Positions 42,637 through 51,888 of a stretch of 64,000 bases of DNA are shown piece after piece. The DNA lies in contig NZ_QXQA01000008.1 of NCBI RefSeq assembly GCF_003583765.1, forward strand, positions 185,774-249,773. Reading direction: 5' to 3'. Position 1 is the stretch's first letter; each line of letters begins with the position of its first letter. This DNA comes from Paenibacillus nanensis. GTDB taxonomy: Bacteria; Bacillota; Bacilli; Paenibacillales; Paenibacillaceae. The position numbers and the translations under genes are program-made. The notes under the pieces are model-generated. The model was given only the letters and a program-made list of their open reading frames with translations, ran no database searches and had not been told where the DNA came from.

Positions 42637-42907
42637 TTCGATAATGAAAATGTCCCTAGGGAAGCATTACTGACTGGCCCAGAAATGCTTACGGTGTACG
42701 ATAAGGTCCGGCTTATCGGTGAAACGATCGGCAGGGATAGCCGGTTTATCGAGCTTAGCGAAAATCAGGGCTGCCGCTATGGGCGGCAGCTTCGCTGCGC
42801 TAAGGGATGCAGTATTTCCAGTAGCCGAATAATGAATAAGCGAAATCATTTAGCAGATAGAAGGACCCGGTTTGCGGCAGCACGGTCAAGCCGATTTCAG
42901 ATTGTAA
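42637..42907 (+). pseudogene. C-terminal remnant of an NmrA-like NAD(P)-binding reductase
   Basis: A segment with no start codon reads REALLTGPEMLTVYDKVRLIGETIGRDSRFIELSENQ in one frame. This is the recognisable late part of NmrA/TMR-like reductases (LTGPEALT..DKVRLIGEAIGR). After about 42765 the frame is lost; a further short stretch in another frame near 42850-42907 (GLRQHGQADFRL then stop) resembles the usual C-terminus. The 5' two thirds are missing. It follows the MFS gene directly and is convergent with the MDR gene, whose stop codon it touches. Confidence 0.62.
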
Positions 42908-43859
42908 TAATGACGTTGCCTCTTTTACGTTCAGTCTCTACATACCTCTGTGCGTCCGGCAGAAGTTCCAGAGGATAGCGGCGATCGATCACGGCGTAAA
43001 TCGCTCCGCTTTTTGCGAGATCTAAGAGAAACGCCAAATTCGCTTTGTTTTGCAGTAGGCCGGCTGTAGCGAAAATAACCCGTTTGCTATTAAACAAGGA
43101 AGTCCACAGCATTTGGATCACTATAGACAACTTCGGCGAGGTAGTCAGATAAATCCCTTTGTCTGAAAGTATACGCTGGCATGCGGCAAAGGAGCTTTTG
43201 CCCACCGCGTCAAAAATGACATCGTACGCTTTGTCCGCCTTCGTAAAATCCTCCTGGTTATAATCCACCACATAATCGGCGCCCGCTTTTCTTACCAGAG
43301 CTTCGTTGGCAGCGGAGCAAACGCCGGTTACTTCTGCGCCGTAGTATTTGGCTAATTGCACGGCGTAGATGCCTACTGCCCCCGAGGCGCCGTGAATCAG
43401 TATTTTCTGTCCCTCGCGCAGCTTTGCCTTATCTCTTAAAAACGTCAATGCTGTGGCGCCCCCGTCGCAGACTCCGACGGCTTCTTCAAAGGTGATGCTG
43501 TCCGGTATAACCGCAAGGGGGCTCTCTTCGGGAAGACATTTATATTCAGCATACGCTCCGAAGTTTTTGACGCTCATTCCCAGGACGCGATCTCCTGCTT
43601 TAAAATGCTTAACTTCTTTGCCTACTGCTTCGACCTCTCCGGCAAATTCGGTCCCCCCGATTGCATATTTCGGTCTGGACAGTCCGTATACCAATCGAAT
43701 CATTTGCGGGTCGCCCTTGCGAAAAGCACAATCCGACGGCCCCGCTTTGGCGGCGTGGACACGTACGAGAATTTCAGTGTCTCCAGGCGACGGTTTCGCT
43801 ATTTCTTGAGGGACAAGCACTTCAGGTGAACCATACGAGGTTTGGACCATGGCTTTCAT
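42897..43859 (-). CDS. Zinc-independent MDR oxidoreductase (quinone oxidoreductase-like)
   Basis: A 320-residue medium-chain dehydrogenase/reductase. N-terminal GroES-like domain (KAMVQTSYGSPEVLVPQEIAKPSPGDTEILVRVHAA), then the Rossmann domain with ILIHGASGAVGIYAVQLAKYYGAEVTGVCS (about 145-175). The cysteine ligands of zinc alcohol dehydrogenases are absent, as in NADPH:quinone reductases of the QOR group. It likely reduces quinones or alpha,beta-unsaturated carbonyls. AAAGGAGAT stands before the ATG. It appears to be monocistronic. Confidence 0.9.
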   Translation of the reverse strand: MKAMVQTSYGSPEVLVPQEIAKPSPGDTEILVRVHAAKAGPSDCAFRKGDPQMIRLVYGLSRPKYAIGGTEFAGEVEAVGKEVKHFKAGDRVLGMSVKNFGAYAEYKCLPEESPLAVIPDSITFEEAVGVCDGGATALTFLRDKAKLREGQKILIHGASGAVGIYAVQLAKYYGAEVTGVCSAANEALVRKAGADYVVDYNQEDFTKADKAYDVIFDAVGKSSFAACQRILSDKGIYLTTSPKLSIVIQMLWTSLFNSKRVIFATAGLLQNKANLAFLLDLAKSGAIYAVIDRRYPLELLPDAQRYVETERKRGNVIITI

Positions 43860-44125
43860 GGGTATCTCCTTTTGCTTAAGTTATGCTTACATTGTAAATA
43901 AAGTAATGAGTATGCACATTGACTTAAGTCAAGAGTTGGTCATTAGGCTGCCCAGGAGCCACTTTGACGAAGTCGACCGCAGGGGCAAGCCTTGGTGGCT
44001 CCGGGGTCAATCAAGCTTCAGAGAAAAATTTGTTTATAGCGGGTTTTCACCTGATAAATGTAAGGCGATTTAAGGTATGCTTGGAAGACAGACCCTGTCA
44101 TCATGGCTGAACGGAATGGAGACTA

Positions 44126-44674
44126 GTGGAGGTCTTAGGAAGAAAGGTGATTCAAATCGATAAGAACCGAGGCAGCGTTCATCGTGACCTGCTTGCCGCC
44201 ATTGAATTGGTCTATAACGTATGCGAGCTTGATTGTTCCGAACCATGCTTGGAGGTTCAAAATGCCGAATACGGCGCCTATTTGTTTCATGCGAATAAAC
44301 GCTTGATTCGCTTTCGCGCAGCTAAGGTTACCCCCTCAAAAATAGGGCAGTTTGTTACTTTATGGCGGAGAATGGGGGATGGAACAACCCAACCGTTCGA
44401 CGGATCAGAAGAGGTGGATTACTATGTCATTAGTACACGGGATGGTAATAAGCTTGGACAATTCGTATTTCCGAAAAGTGCGCTATTACAATACAATATT
44501 GTTTCGAATAATGGAAGCGGCGGGAAACGCGGGATACGAGTTTATCCACCATGGGACATGCCGACAAGCCGTCAGGCTCGAAAAACTCAGGAATGGCAGC
44601 TAGCATACTTTTTTGAAATCCCAATCGGCGAAAAAATAAACGTTGATCGTGCACTTATGCTATATCGTCAATGA
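44126..44674 (+). CDS. mepB: MepB family protein
   Basis: A 182-residue protein of the MepB family. Conserved blocks are YGAYLFHANKRLIRFRAAKVTPSKIGQFVTLW, QPFDGSEEVDYYVIST, LGQFVFPKSALLQYNIVS and KRGIRVYPPWDMPTSRQARKTQEWQLAYFFEI. In S. aureus mepB lies in the mepRAB multidrug efflux operon, but MepB function is unknown. The start is uncertain: a GTG at 44126 is used here; a GTG at 44147 with AGGAAG upstream would give a protein seven residues shorter. No MepR or MepA gene is adjacent, so it is a stand-alone copy. Confidence 0.88.
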   Translation: MEVLGRKVIQIDKNRGSVHRDLLAAIELVYNVCELDCSEPCLEVQNAEYGAYLFHANKRLIRFRAAKVTPSKIGQFVTLWRRMGDGTTQPFDGSEEVDYYVISTRDGNKLGQFVFPKSALLQYNIVSNNGSGGKRGIRVYPPWDMPTSRQARKTQEWQLAYFFEIPIGEKINVDRALMLYRQ

Positions 44675-44857
44675 TCGATAAAGTATAAATGAACCGTTAC
44701 CGGGGCATCGCCGCGGCTTGGAAGTGTTCCATAATAGCCAAGGTCTGGCCGGCGAACAGATAGGAGAAATGAAGGGGGGGCTCGCCGCTTGGCGACGAAC
44801 GCGGCATGCCGGCACAGGGGTTCCCGGCCGGCCTCTTTTACGCTTGGAATGATGCAA

Positions 44858-46159
44858 TTATGAGAAAAAACGCGGCAAATACGTTTTGTTCCGCTCCAGC
44901 ATTTCGTCCAGCATCCTCTCCGCCACATTCGCGGAATCGATTAAGGGATGGCTGGCCAGTGCGAGGAGCGCCTTGTCGCGGCTGCCCGTCACGGCCGCCT
45001 CGATCGCGAGGCTCTCGTACGTTTTGACGGCGCGGATCAGCCCTACCGCCGCCTCCGGCACTCGCTCCACCGGTACGGGTACCGCGCCATGCTTCGTGAC
45101 CGTGCAATTGACCTCGATCGAAGCCTCGGGCGGGAGAAAGTCCAGCGTGCCGCTGTTGCGTACGTTGAGCGCCTGCACGTCGCCCGTATCGTTGTAGATG
45201 GAATGCATCAGCTTGACGGCCGCTTCGGAATAATAAGCGCCGCCGCGCTGCTCCAGCTGCTTCGGCTTCTCCGCCAGCTCCGGCTGCTTGTAGATCTCGA
45301 ACAGCTCTTCTTCCAGCCGTTTGACCGTCTCCGCGCGGTTCTCTCCCCTTGCGGCAGCTGCTTGGCCTTCTTCGACCATCTCTCTATGCAGATAGAAATA
45401 TTTCAAATAATAAGAAGGTATCGCGCCAAGCGAACGGATCAGCGAGTCGTTCCATGCCAGCTGCGGCACGTTCGACGCGCTATAGGAGCCTTGCCTGTCC
45501 AGCAGCTCCTCCAGCTTCGACTCGCCGTCAATCTCAATGCGGCTGATCCAATGAAGATGGTTCAAGCCGGCGAACTCGCAGTAGATGCGGTTCTCCGGAA
45601 CGCCGTACAGCCGGGACAGCCACTTATATGCGGCAATCGGCGAATTGCAGAGACCAATGGATCGGATGCGGGAGTGGTTCAGGATCGCTTCCGTCACCAT
45701 GCCCGCCGGATTCGTGAAGTTGAGAAGCCACGCATCCGGACACAGCTCCTCCATATCCGCGCAGATGTCCAGCAGCACCGGAATTGTGCGAAGCGCCTTC
45801 ATCATGCCCCCGGCGCCGGTCGTCTCCTGGCCGAGCATCCCGTATTTAACCGGGATGGATTCGTCCCAGCCCCTCGCCTCCAGCAGGCCGACGCGCATCT
45901 GCGTCGATACGAAATCCGCTCCGTCCAGCGCTTGGCGGCGATCCAAAGTCAACTCAATCTCGATCGGTAAGCCGCTCTTCTGGACCATGCGCTGCGCAAG
46001 TCCGCCTACGATGGCGAGCTTATGCCTGCCCGCCTCGATGTCGGCGAGCACGATTTTCGTCACCGGGAACGATTCATAACGCTGTATAAAGCCTTCGATC
46101 AGCTCCGGTGTATAGGAGGAGCCTCCTCCGATGACCGCTACTTTCAATCCATTGCCCAT
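44858..46159 (-). CDS. GH4 family 6-phospho-beta-glycosidase
   Basis: A 433-residue NAD+- and metal-dependent glycosidase of family GH4. The NAD-binding start is VAVIGGGSSYTPELIEGF, the metal-site Cys is in GLCNSPIAAYKW near residue 170, and the second ligand is His in GLNHLHW near 200. The CN-x-P form marks 6-phospho-beta-glucosidases (LicH, BglT type), whereas alpha-type enzymes and the LplD galacturonidase carry CH-x motifs. It would cut phosphorylated cellobiose-like sugars in the cytoplasm. Its ATG lies 16 bases inside the kinase gene, so the two are coupled. It is the last gene of the Lpl-type locus. Confidence 0.92.
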   Translation of the reverse strand: MGNGLKVAVIGGGSSYTPELIEGFIQRYESFPVTKIVLADIEAGRHKLAIVGGLAQRMVQKSGLPIEIELTLDRRQALDGADFVSTQMRVGLLEARGWDESIPVKYGMLGQETTGAGGMMKALRTIPVLLDICADMEELCPDAWLLNFTNPAGMVTEAILNHSRIRSIGLCNSPIAAYKWLSRLYGVPENRIYCEFAGLNHLHWISRIEIDGESKLEELLDRQGSYSASNVPQLAWNDSLIRSLGAIPSYYLKYFYLHREMVEEGQAAAARGENRAETVKRLEEELFEIYKQPELAEKPKQLEQRGGAYYSEAAVKLMHSIYNDTGDVQALNVRNSGTLDFLPPEASIEVNCTVTKHGAVPVPVERVPEAAVGLIRAVKTYESLAIEAAVTGSRDKALLALASHPLIDSANVAERMLDEMLERNKTYLPRFFS

Positions 46160-47136
46160 TCCATATCCCTCGCCTTCACGGACAATTCTTGTCCGAGTCG
46201 TTCGTACACTTCCGGTCCAATCGTCCTCCCGTCGCGTTCCATGGCAAGCAGAAGCGCGCCTGCGGCAGGTTCGAGCTCCAGCACCTGCAGTCTGCTGTTA
46301 GGAGCGGCCGCTTTCACTTCCCGTTCCACGAACGGAAGGACGAATTCGCGTTTCCCTCTGGTCAGCACGCTGCCGGCAAGCACGACGTCGAAGATGTCCG
46401 CTTCCATGCCAAGCTTGCGGATAACGGCACTCGCCGCTTTGCCGAGCTCCGTCCCTTGCCTCTCCAATATCGCCCGGGCAACCGGATCCGTCGGCGAAGC
46501 CTCGAAGAGAAGCTTCGCGAGGGTATGAGGCGGCCGCGTGCCGTTGTCCAGCGTACCGTGGAACATCCGCTCCACGTCGGGATAACCAAGCGCGTCGAGC
46601 GTCAGCCGGGTCAGCTCCGTCTCAGCCTCTCGGCCTTCCCAGGAGCGAATGACCGAACGGAATACCTCAACCGCAAGGTCGCTTCCGCCGCCGAAATCGC
46701 CGTAGGCGTAACCGAAGCCTCCGACCTGCAGCTCCTCGCCCCGCGCGTTGATGCCGTAACAATTGGTGCCGCTGCCGCAGATCAGCACGACGCCGTCGCT
46801 TTGCCTTGTGCCCGCTCGCATTCCAATGACCGTGTCACAGACGATATCGGTCCTTGCGAACCCCATCGCCGCGATCATCGGCCTTAAAATGACGAAGTCC
46901 GCTTCCCGGTCCGCGCCTGCCAAGCCGAACAACGCAAATTCGATATCCGCATTACCGATTCCCGCCTCGGCCAGCGCATCTTCCGCCGCCTTGCGTATGT
47001 TCCGGTCGGCCAAGTCGGCTCCGACCTGATGATTGCCGCAGCCGCTCATGCCCCGGCCCAGGATGCGGCCTGACTCGTCGGACACGATGGCAAGCGTCTT
47101 GCTGCCGCCTCCGTCGATTCCCAAGTAGTAACCCAA
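46144..47136 (-). CDS. BadF/BadG-type sugar kinase (N-acetylglucosamine kinase-like)
   Basis: A 330-residue ASKHA-fold ATPase of the BadF/BadG/BcrA/BcrD family. Motifs are the phosphate-1 loop GIDGGGSKTLAIV at the N-terminus, the G-x-G-T loop ICGSGTNCYGIN, GGFGYAYGDFGGGSDLA, and the adenosine loop VLAGSVLTRG. Bacterial members near sugar genes phosphorylate amino sugars or other hexoses. I chose the TTG at 47136 because GGAGAG lies upstream and the fold begins right there. Position between an ABC importer and a GH4 phospho-glycosidase suggests that it makes the 6-phosphate that GH4 needs; this is inference. Confidence 0.88.
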   Translation of the reverse strand: MGYYLGIDGGGSKTLAIVSDESGRILGRGMSGCGNHQVGADLADRNIRKAAEDALAEAGIGNADIEFALFGLAGADREADFVILRPMIAAMGFARTDIVCDTVIGMRAGTRQSDGVVLICGSGTNCYGINARGEELQVGGFGYAYGDFGGGSDLAVEVFRSVIRSWEGREAETELTRLTLDALGYPDVERMFHGTLDNGTRPPHTLAKLLFEASPTDPVARAILERQGTELGKAASAVIRKLGMEADIFDVVLAGSVLTRGKREFVLPFVEREVKAAAPNSRLQVLELEPAAGALLLAMERDGRTIGPEVYERLGQELSVKARDMEWAMD

Positions 47137-47246
47137 GATTGATCTCTCCTTTGTCTTATGATGGGTAAAGCCGGCCCCCGTCCAGCCCCATGCGCGAACG
47201 AGTCCGGGCATGGCGCTTGTCGTGGTCCGGCTTAGTCTCAGGCGAT

Positions 47247-48908
47247 TTATTTCGCAGCATTTAGCTTGCTTACGTTTTCTTGCCATTTTTCCGTTTTGAA
47301 TTGAAGAAGCCTGTCATAACCGACCTTCATCGCGTCCTCTTCCGCTTTGTCCAGAATCGCGTTCACTTCCTCGTCCGACTTAGCCGTCGTGATGGCACGC
47401 GCTCTGGCTTGCTCGTAAATTTCGAACACGCTTTGGGCGATGATGCCTTCATCCGTATCGCCGGCCGGGTCGAGATTGACGAATTCCGTCGTGTTGTACT
47501 GGGTCTTCCATGTAATTTCCGACTGCCAGCGCGTCTCCCAGTTCCGCTGCTCCTCGGGAAGCGTGGACTCGAATTTCATTTTGGAATTGTCGACGTATAC
47601 GGTGTTGCCGTTCCATTGGAAGTTGACGGTCGAATTCATGAGCTCGTCGCGTCCCTTGATATCGGACGTGAACGCCTCCGTGAAGAGCGGCGCGCCCTCC
47701 GCGTCCGTGCCTTCCCAATAGATGCCCTCCGGTCCCCACATGATCGTGCGCTGGCCCTCGGGACCCGTGAACCAATCCAGGAACGCGAAGATCGCTTCCG
47801 GGTTATCCGCCGATTTCGTAATAACGCTCACATTCCAGCCCAATTGCTTGTAATCGCCTGGGAAAATTTTGTTGCGGTCAAGTCCTTCCTTATGCACCGG
47901 CCATATCATGATGTAGCCCGCATCCGGGTCCTTCTCGCTAAGCTTCGAGTTGCCGATCGCGCCGAACTCCGTCGGGCTGGAAGCGACATATACGGCGATC
48001 TGTCCCGTAACGACCTTCTGCTCCACCTGCTCACGCTTCTGCGTGAAGGCGTCCTGCGACATCAGCTTCTCGCGGTACAGCTTGCTCGAATATTGGAGCA
48101 GTTCTCGGTAGACGGGATCCGTGAAGAGCGACACCAGCTCGTTCCCCTTCGGCACGGCCATCATCTGGTTAAACAGGTAAGGCCTGTTCTCCGCGAATGC
48201 CGATACCATAATATCCACGCCGGAGGCGGATTGCCCGACTTCCAGCGGCACGACGTCCGGATATTTCTCTTTTACCTGCTTCAGATAAGCGTACAGATCG
48301 TCGGTCGTCTCCAGGCTTGGGGAGCCTAGCTCCTGGTAAATTTTTTTGTTGACCAAATATCCCGCATTGCCGTTCGGCTGCGTCGTATACCAGTTCGGGA
48401 ATTGATACAGCTTGCCATCGGGCGAGCGAAGCATGTCCAGCGTCGACTCGCCGGCCCACTCCTTCAAATTCGGGTATTTATCGAGGTAATCGTCGAACGG
48501 GACAAGCATCCCTTCCGCACGCAGCTTCTCCACCTCCGCGCCGCGTTCCATCCAGATCACGTCCGGGAGCTCGCCGGAGACGATCATCGTGCTCATTTTG
48601 TTTTTGGCGTTGCCGCCCGAGCTGACAGGCACGACATTAACCAGTTTGTTCTCCTTGATCCATTTCGTCGCGAGATCCCCGCCCCATTCCGGCATCGTGT
48701 ACCAGTCGTAATGACCGTAGAACGAAAACTCGAGCGGCTCCTTGCCAAGCTCGAATACGGCGGACGAATCGCCAGCGGCTCCAGTCGCTTTGGGTTCGTT
48801 CCCCCCGTTATTGCCGTTGCCGTTCGAATCCGAGCACCCCGCCATTACCGTGACGATCGCAAGCGTGACTGACATGGAAGCCCATAGCCGTTTGTTCCAC
48901 CTTTTCAT
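47247..48908 (-). CDS. Oligosaccharide-binding lipoprotein of ABC transporter (LplA type)
   Basis: A 553-residue extracellular solute-binding protein. The lipobox VMAGC puts the lipid on Cys24, followed by an Asn/Gly-rich linker. The large size and the pattern WIKENKLVNV...VSGELPDVIWMERGAEVEKLRAEGMLVPFDDYLDKYPNL are typical of the LplA/YtcQ subfamily of Paenibacillus and Bacillus oligosaccharide importers. It follows two LplB/LplC-like permease genes. No dedicated ATPase gene is present, so a shared MsmX/MsmK-type ATPase encoded elsewhere probably powers the system. GGGAGAGAG lies before the ATG. Confidence 0.93.
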   Translation of the reverse strand: MKRWNKRLWASMSVTLAIVTVMAGCSDSNGNGNNGGNEPKATGAAGDSSAVFELGKEPLEFSFYGHYDWYTMPEWGGDLATKWIKENKLVNVVPVSSGGNAKNKMSTMIVSGELPDVIWMERGAEVEKLRAEGMLVPFDDYLDKYPNLKEWAGESTLDMLRSPDGKLYQFPNWYTTQPNGNAGYLVNKKIYQELGSPSLETTDDLYAYLKQVKEKYPDVVPLEVGQSASGVDIMVSAFAENRPYLFNQMMAVPKGNELVSLFTDPVYRELLQYSSKLYREKLMSQDAFTQKREQVEQKVVTGQIAVYVASSPTEFGAIGNSKLSEKDPDAGYIMIWPVHKEGLDRNKIFPGDYKQLGWNVSVITKSADNPEAIFAFLDWFTGPEGQRTIMWGPEGIYWEGTDAEGAPLFTEAFTSDIKGRDELMNSTVNFQWNGNTVYVDNSKMKFESTLPEEQRNWETRWQSEITWKTQYNTTEFVNLDPAGDTDEGIIAQSVFEIYEQARARAITTAKSDEEVNAILDKAEEDAMKVGYDRLLQFKTEKWQENVSKLNAAK

Positions 48909-48971
48909 TGTTCTCTCTCCCTTCGATCTCTTGCATCTATGGTCGAAGCCGCCCTCGGCTTGATCCCCGGC

Positions 48972-49865
48972 CTACTCCTTCAACGAACCAATCATGACGC
49001 CTTTGACAAAATATTTCTGCACGAACGGATACACGCAAAGAATCGGCACCGTCGCCACCATCATCGTCGCCATCGACAGCGATTTTGTCGTGACGGCGTT
49101 CATCTTGTTCAGCCTTCCTTGCGCGGCCGAATCCATATTTTGCATCTGCTCCAGCATAATATTGGAGTTCAGGATTTGCTGCAGCTTCGTCTGGATCGGC
49201 AGCAGATCGACGTTCGAAATATAGATGCTCGGCGCGAACCAGTCGTTCCAATGGTACACCGCCGTGAACAGCGACAGGGTCGCGATAACGGGTCCGGACA
49301 GCGGAAGGACGATCCGGAACAGCACGCCCCAGTTCGAGGCCCCGTCAATATGGGCGGACTCCTCCAGCCCTTGCGGAATGCTCTTGAAGAACGTCCGGAA
49401 GATGATCATGTTCCACACGCTGATCAAGCCGGGAATGACCATGACCCAGAATGAGTTCATGAGGCCGAGCTCGCGGATGAGCAAGTAGCTGGGAATGAGC
49501 CCGCCGCTGAAGTACATCGTGATGATGCACATCACCATGTACAGCTTGCGGCCCATCAGCTCGCGCTTCGTCATGCTGTAGGCGAAAATCGCCGTGGCCG
49601 CGATGGAAAGCGCTGTGCCCGCGACCGTTCGCAGAACGGAGATGACGAAGCCGTCGATCAGCCGCTTATCCTTGAATACGACCTCGTAGTTCGACAGCGT
49701 GAACTCCCGGGGCCAGAACGTGATGCCGCCAAGCATCGTGTCGCTCCCGGAGTTGAAAGAGATGACCGCCGCATTCCAGAACGGATAGAAGGCGACGAAA
49801 GCGAGCAGAGACAGGACAACGTAATTGATACCCAGAAACAGGCGATCACCGTGCGACAACTTCAT
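48972..49865 (-). CDS. Carbohydrate ABC transporter permease (LplC type)
   Basis: A 297-residue permease with six predicted helices of the LplC/YtcP group. The EAA loop reads EESAHIDGASNWGVLFRIVLPLSGPVIATLSLF. The opening DRLFLGINYVVLSLLAFVAFYPFWNAAVISFNSG is characteristic. It pairs with the LplB-type permease 19 bases upstream and with the LplA-type lipoprotein downstream to import an oligosaccharide. GGGAGGG precedes the ATG. Confidence 0.93.
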   Translation of the reverse strand: MKLSHGDRLFLGINYVVLSLLAFVAFYPFWNAAVISFNSGSDTMLGGITFWPREFTLSNYEVVFKDKRLIDGFVISVLRTVAGTALSIAATAIFAYSMTKRELMGRKLYMVMCIITMYFSGGLIPSYLLIRELGLMNSFWVMVIPGLISVWNMIIFRTFFKSIPQGLEESAHIDGASNWGVLFRIVLPLSGPVIATLSLFTAVYHWNDWFAPSIYISNVDLLPIQTKLQQILNSNIMLEQMQNMDSAAQGRLNKMNAVTTKSLSMATMMVATVPILCVYPFVQKYFVKGVMIGSLKE

Positions 49866-49884
49866 GGCTTGCCCTCCCTTTCCC

Positions 49885-50838
49885 TTACCATAGGCTGTTC
49901 CCCGATCTGCGGGCCAGGTAGTTCGCTCCGGCCAGCATCAGCACGCTAATGACGGCTTTGAAGAGCCCGGCCGCCGTCGCGTAGGAATAGCGGTTATTCT
50001 GAATGCCGATCCGGTACACGTACGTGTCGATGACGTCGCTCACCTCGCGCAGCACCGGGTTGCCGGCGAGCAGAATAATATCCTCGAAGCCCGCGTTCAG
50101 GAAGTTTCCGATCGCCAGGATCGAAAATACGATGATGACGGGCATGATCGACGGAATCGTAATGGAGACGATTTGCCGGATCCGGCTGGCACCGTCCATC
50201 GATGCCGCTTCATACAAATGCGGGTTTACGCCGGCGATGGCGGCGAGATAGACGATGGAGGAGAAGCCGATCTCCTTCCATACATTCGTGGCGACCAAGA
50301 TGCTCCAGAAATATTTTGGTTCGGACATGAAGTTGACCGGCTCCTCGATCAGGTTCAGCTTCTGGAGCAGGATGTTCAGGCTGCCGTTGTCCGTCGACAG
50401 GATCGAGAGCACGAACCCCGACACGATGACCCATGACAGGAAATGCGGCAAATAGCTGATTGTCTGCACCAGCCGCTTGAACACCTTCCTTCCCACTTCG
50501 TTCAGCATAAGCGCGAGCAGGATGGGGGCAGGGAAACCGATGCATAGCTTGAGCAGGCTGATGACGAGCGTATTACGCATGACGTTCCAGAACTCCGGGG
50601 CCGCAAAAAACATCTCGAAATGCTTGAGGCCGACCCATGGACTGTCGAGAAATCCTCGGAACAGGCTGTAATCCTGGAATGCCATCAGCAATCCGTACAT
50701 GGGGATGTAGCTGAAGACCATAATGAACAACAACGCCGGTATGGCCATCAGCTGGATATCCCACTGCTTGAAGAAACGAACGACAGGTCCCTTCCTGCGA
50801 TAAGGATGATTGTCGCTCTGCATTTCTGGCTGCGGCAT
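49885..50838 (-). CDS. Carbohydrate ABC transporter permease (LplB type)
   Basis: A 317-residue permease with six predicted helices of the LplB/YteP group. FFKQWDIQLMAIPALLFIMVFSYIPMYGLLMAFQDY opens the membrane part, and the EAA loop is YEAASMDGASRIRQIVSITIPSIMPVII. It is the first structural gene of the importer and lies just downstream of the araC-type gene on the same strand. I chose the ATG at 50838 because AGAGGGGGAAAG stands before it; a TTG ten codons upstream is the alternative. The AraC terminator between suggests its own, AraC-activated promoter at about 50880-50940. Confidence 0.92.
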   Translation of the reverse strand: MPQPEMQSDNHPYRRKGPVVRFFKQWDIQLMAIPALLFIMVFSYIPMYGLLMAFQDYSLFRGFLDSPWVGLKHFEMFFAAPEFWNVMRNTLVISLLKLCIGFPAPILLALMLNEVGRKVFKRLVQTISYLPHFLSWVIVSGFVLSILSTDNGSLNILLQKLNLIEEPVNFMSEPKYFWSILVATNVWKEIGFSSIVYLAAIAGVNPHLYEAASMDGASRIRQIVSITIPSIMPVIIVFSILAIGNFLNAGFEDIILLAGNPVLREVSDVIDTYVYRIGIQNNRYSYATAAGLFKAVISVLMLAGANYLARRSGNSLW

Positions 50839-50955
50839 GACTTTCCCCCTCTCTTTTGATCCAGTCAACTACATGTTAGGTTATATAACACATTCGGTAA
50901 CTTCCATAAATTTATTGTAAAGCTACCGTCCTGCATTTTCTCGGCTAAAACAATT

Positions 50956-50983
50956 AAAAACCAGCACAATTTCACTGGTTTTT
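50956..50983 (-). terminator. Terminator overlapping the end of the araC-type gene
   Basis: AAAAACCAG pairs with CTGGTTTTT. On the minus strand the left arm is the last three codons, the TGA stop opens the loop, and TTTTT follows. Coding sequence and terminator are merged. Confidence 0.85.
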
Positions 50984-51859
50984 CGAACGGATCTTTCTTG
51001 ATTCTCCCGGCGTGATTCCGATATGTTTTTTGAAGAGCCTGTTAAAATTGGTTAAGGATTGAAAGCCGCATTCCATGGCGATATCCGTAATTTTCATCCC
51101 GCCTGTCTCGAGCAGGGCCAAGGCGCGTTCCAGCCGAATCTGGATGAGATAGAGCATGGGCGGCATGCCGACGGCCCGTTTGAAAATGTCGCTGAACCTT
51201 GACGGACTAAGGAATACAAGCGCAGCCAGCTCCTCTTGGGTCCACGCTTTGGCGTAGTTTTCCTCCATGACCATAATGACCTGCTTCATGCGTTCAAGCT
51301 GCCGTTCGCTGATGTTCCCGGCGTTTTTGCGCGGATTGGAGCTGCGGAACTCCCGGTTAACCGTCGCCAGGAACCGCAGCACGATCGAATGCACCATCGT
51401 GCTGTAGGAGCGGCGCTGTCCCTCATGCTCCTCGTGGAGCTCCTCCAGCAGGGCCCGGAGACGGACGATGGCAGGATTATGCCGCTGCAGCTTGTTCGTA
51501 TAATGCCGGCCCATCTCGCGGAACGGGCTCAGCAGCTCGGGGTCCATGCGGAGCCCGTGAATAAGCCAGCTCGGGTCGAAAGTGACGACGAGCATGACCA
51601 GGTTATCCGTCTCGTAAGCGCAGTGCAAATCGTTGGAATTGATGAGGAAGATGTCGCCGGCTTCGAACTCGTACGTCTGGCCGTTAATAATGTAATAGCC
51701 CGTGCCGGACTTGATCAGGTTGATTTCGAGCACGTCATGCCAATGCATTCGCTGATAGAGGCTGGTCACCCCGATCGTCTCCGCCACGATAAGAGGATAA
51801 TGCTGAGCTAATTTCACTTTTTCTTTCGGAATCAAGCATGATTGTTCGTTTGTTCGCAT
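50972..51859 (-). CDS. AraC family transcriptional regulator with cupin sensor
   Basis: A 295-residue protein. The N-terminal AraC-type cupin (about 20-110: HWHDVLEINLIKSGTGYYIINGQTYEFEAGDIFLINSND) likely binds a sugar, and the C-terminal double HTH (about 190-290) contains WTQEELAALVFLSPSRFSDIFKRAVGMPPMLYLIQIRLERALALL and the signature FQSLTNFNRLFKKHIGITPGESR. It is upstream of and same-strand with the Lpl-type importer, BadF-type kinase and GH4 genes, which it probably activates. A consensus cre box 30 bases upstream suggests that glucose shuts the regulator down. Confidence 0.93.
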   Translation of the reverse strand: MRTNEQSCLIPKEKVKLAQHYPLIVAETIGVTSLYQRMHWHDVLEINLIKSGTGYYIINGQTYEFEAGDIFLINSNDLHCAYETDNLVMLVVTFDPSWLIHGLRMDPELLSPFREMGRHYTNKLQRHNPAIVRLRALLEELHEEHEGQRRSYSTMVHSIVLRFLATVNREFRSSNPRKNAGNISERQLERMKQVIMVMEENYAKAWTQEELAALVFLSPSRFSDIFKRAVGMPPMLYLIQIRLERALALLETGGMKITDIAMECGFQSLTNFNRLFKKHIGITPGESRKIRSKNQ

Positions 51860-51888
51860 CTTATCAGCCTCCGAACGGGTCGCGATTT

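Noticed and set aside
43849..44073. A 74-codon frame between the MDR gene and mepB.
   Set aside because: It begins inside the antisense MDR gene, has no good start site, and no recognisable product.
44948..45970. A 340-codon plus-strand open frame.
   Set aside because: It is the antisense shadow of the GH4 gene, whose motifs and ribosome binding site are clear.
47280..48329. A 349-codon plus-strand open frame.
   Set aside because: Antisense shadow of the LplA-type lipoprotein gene.
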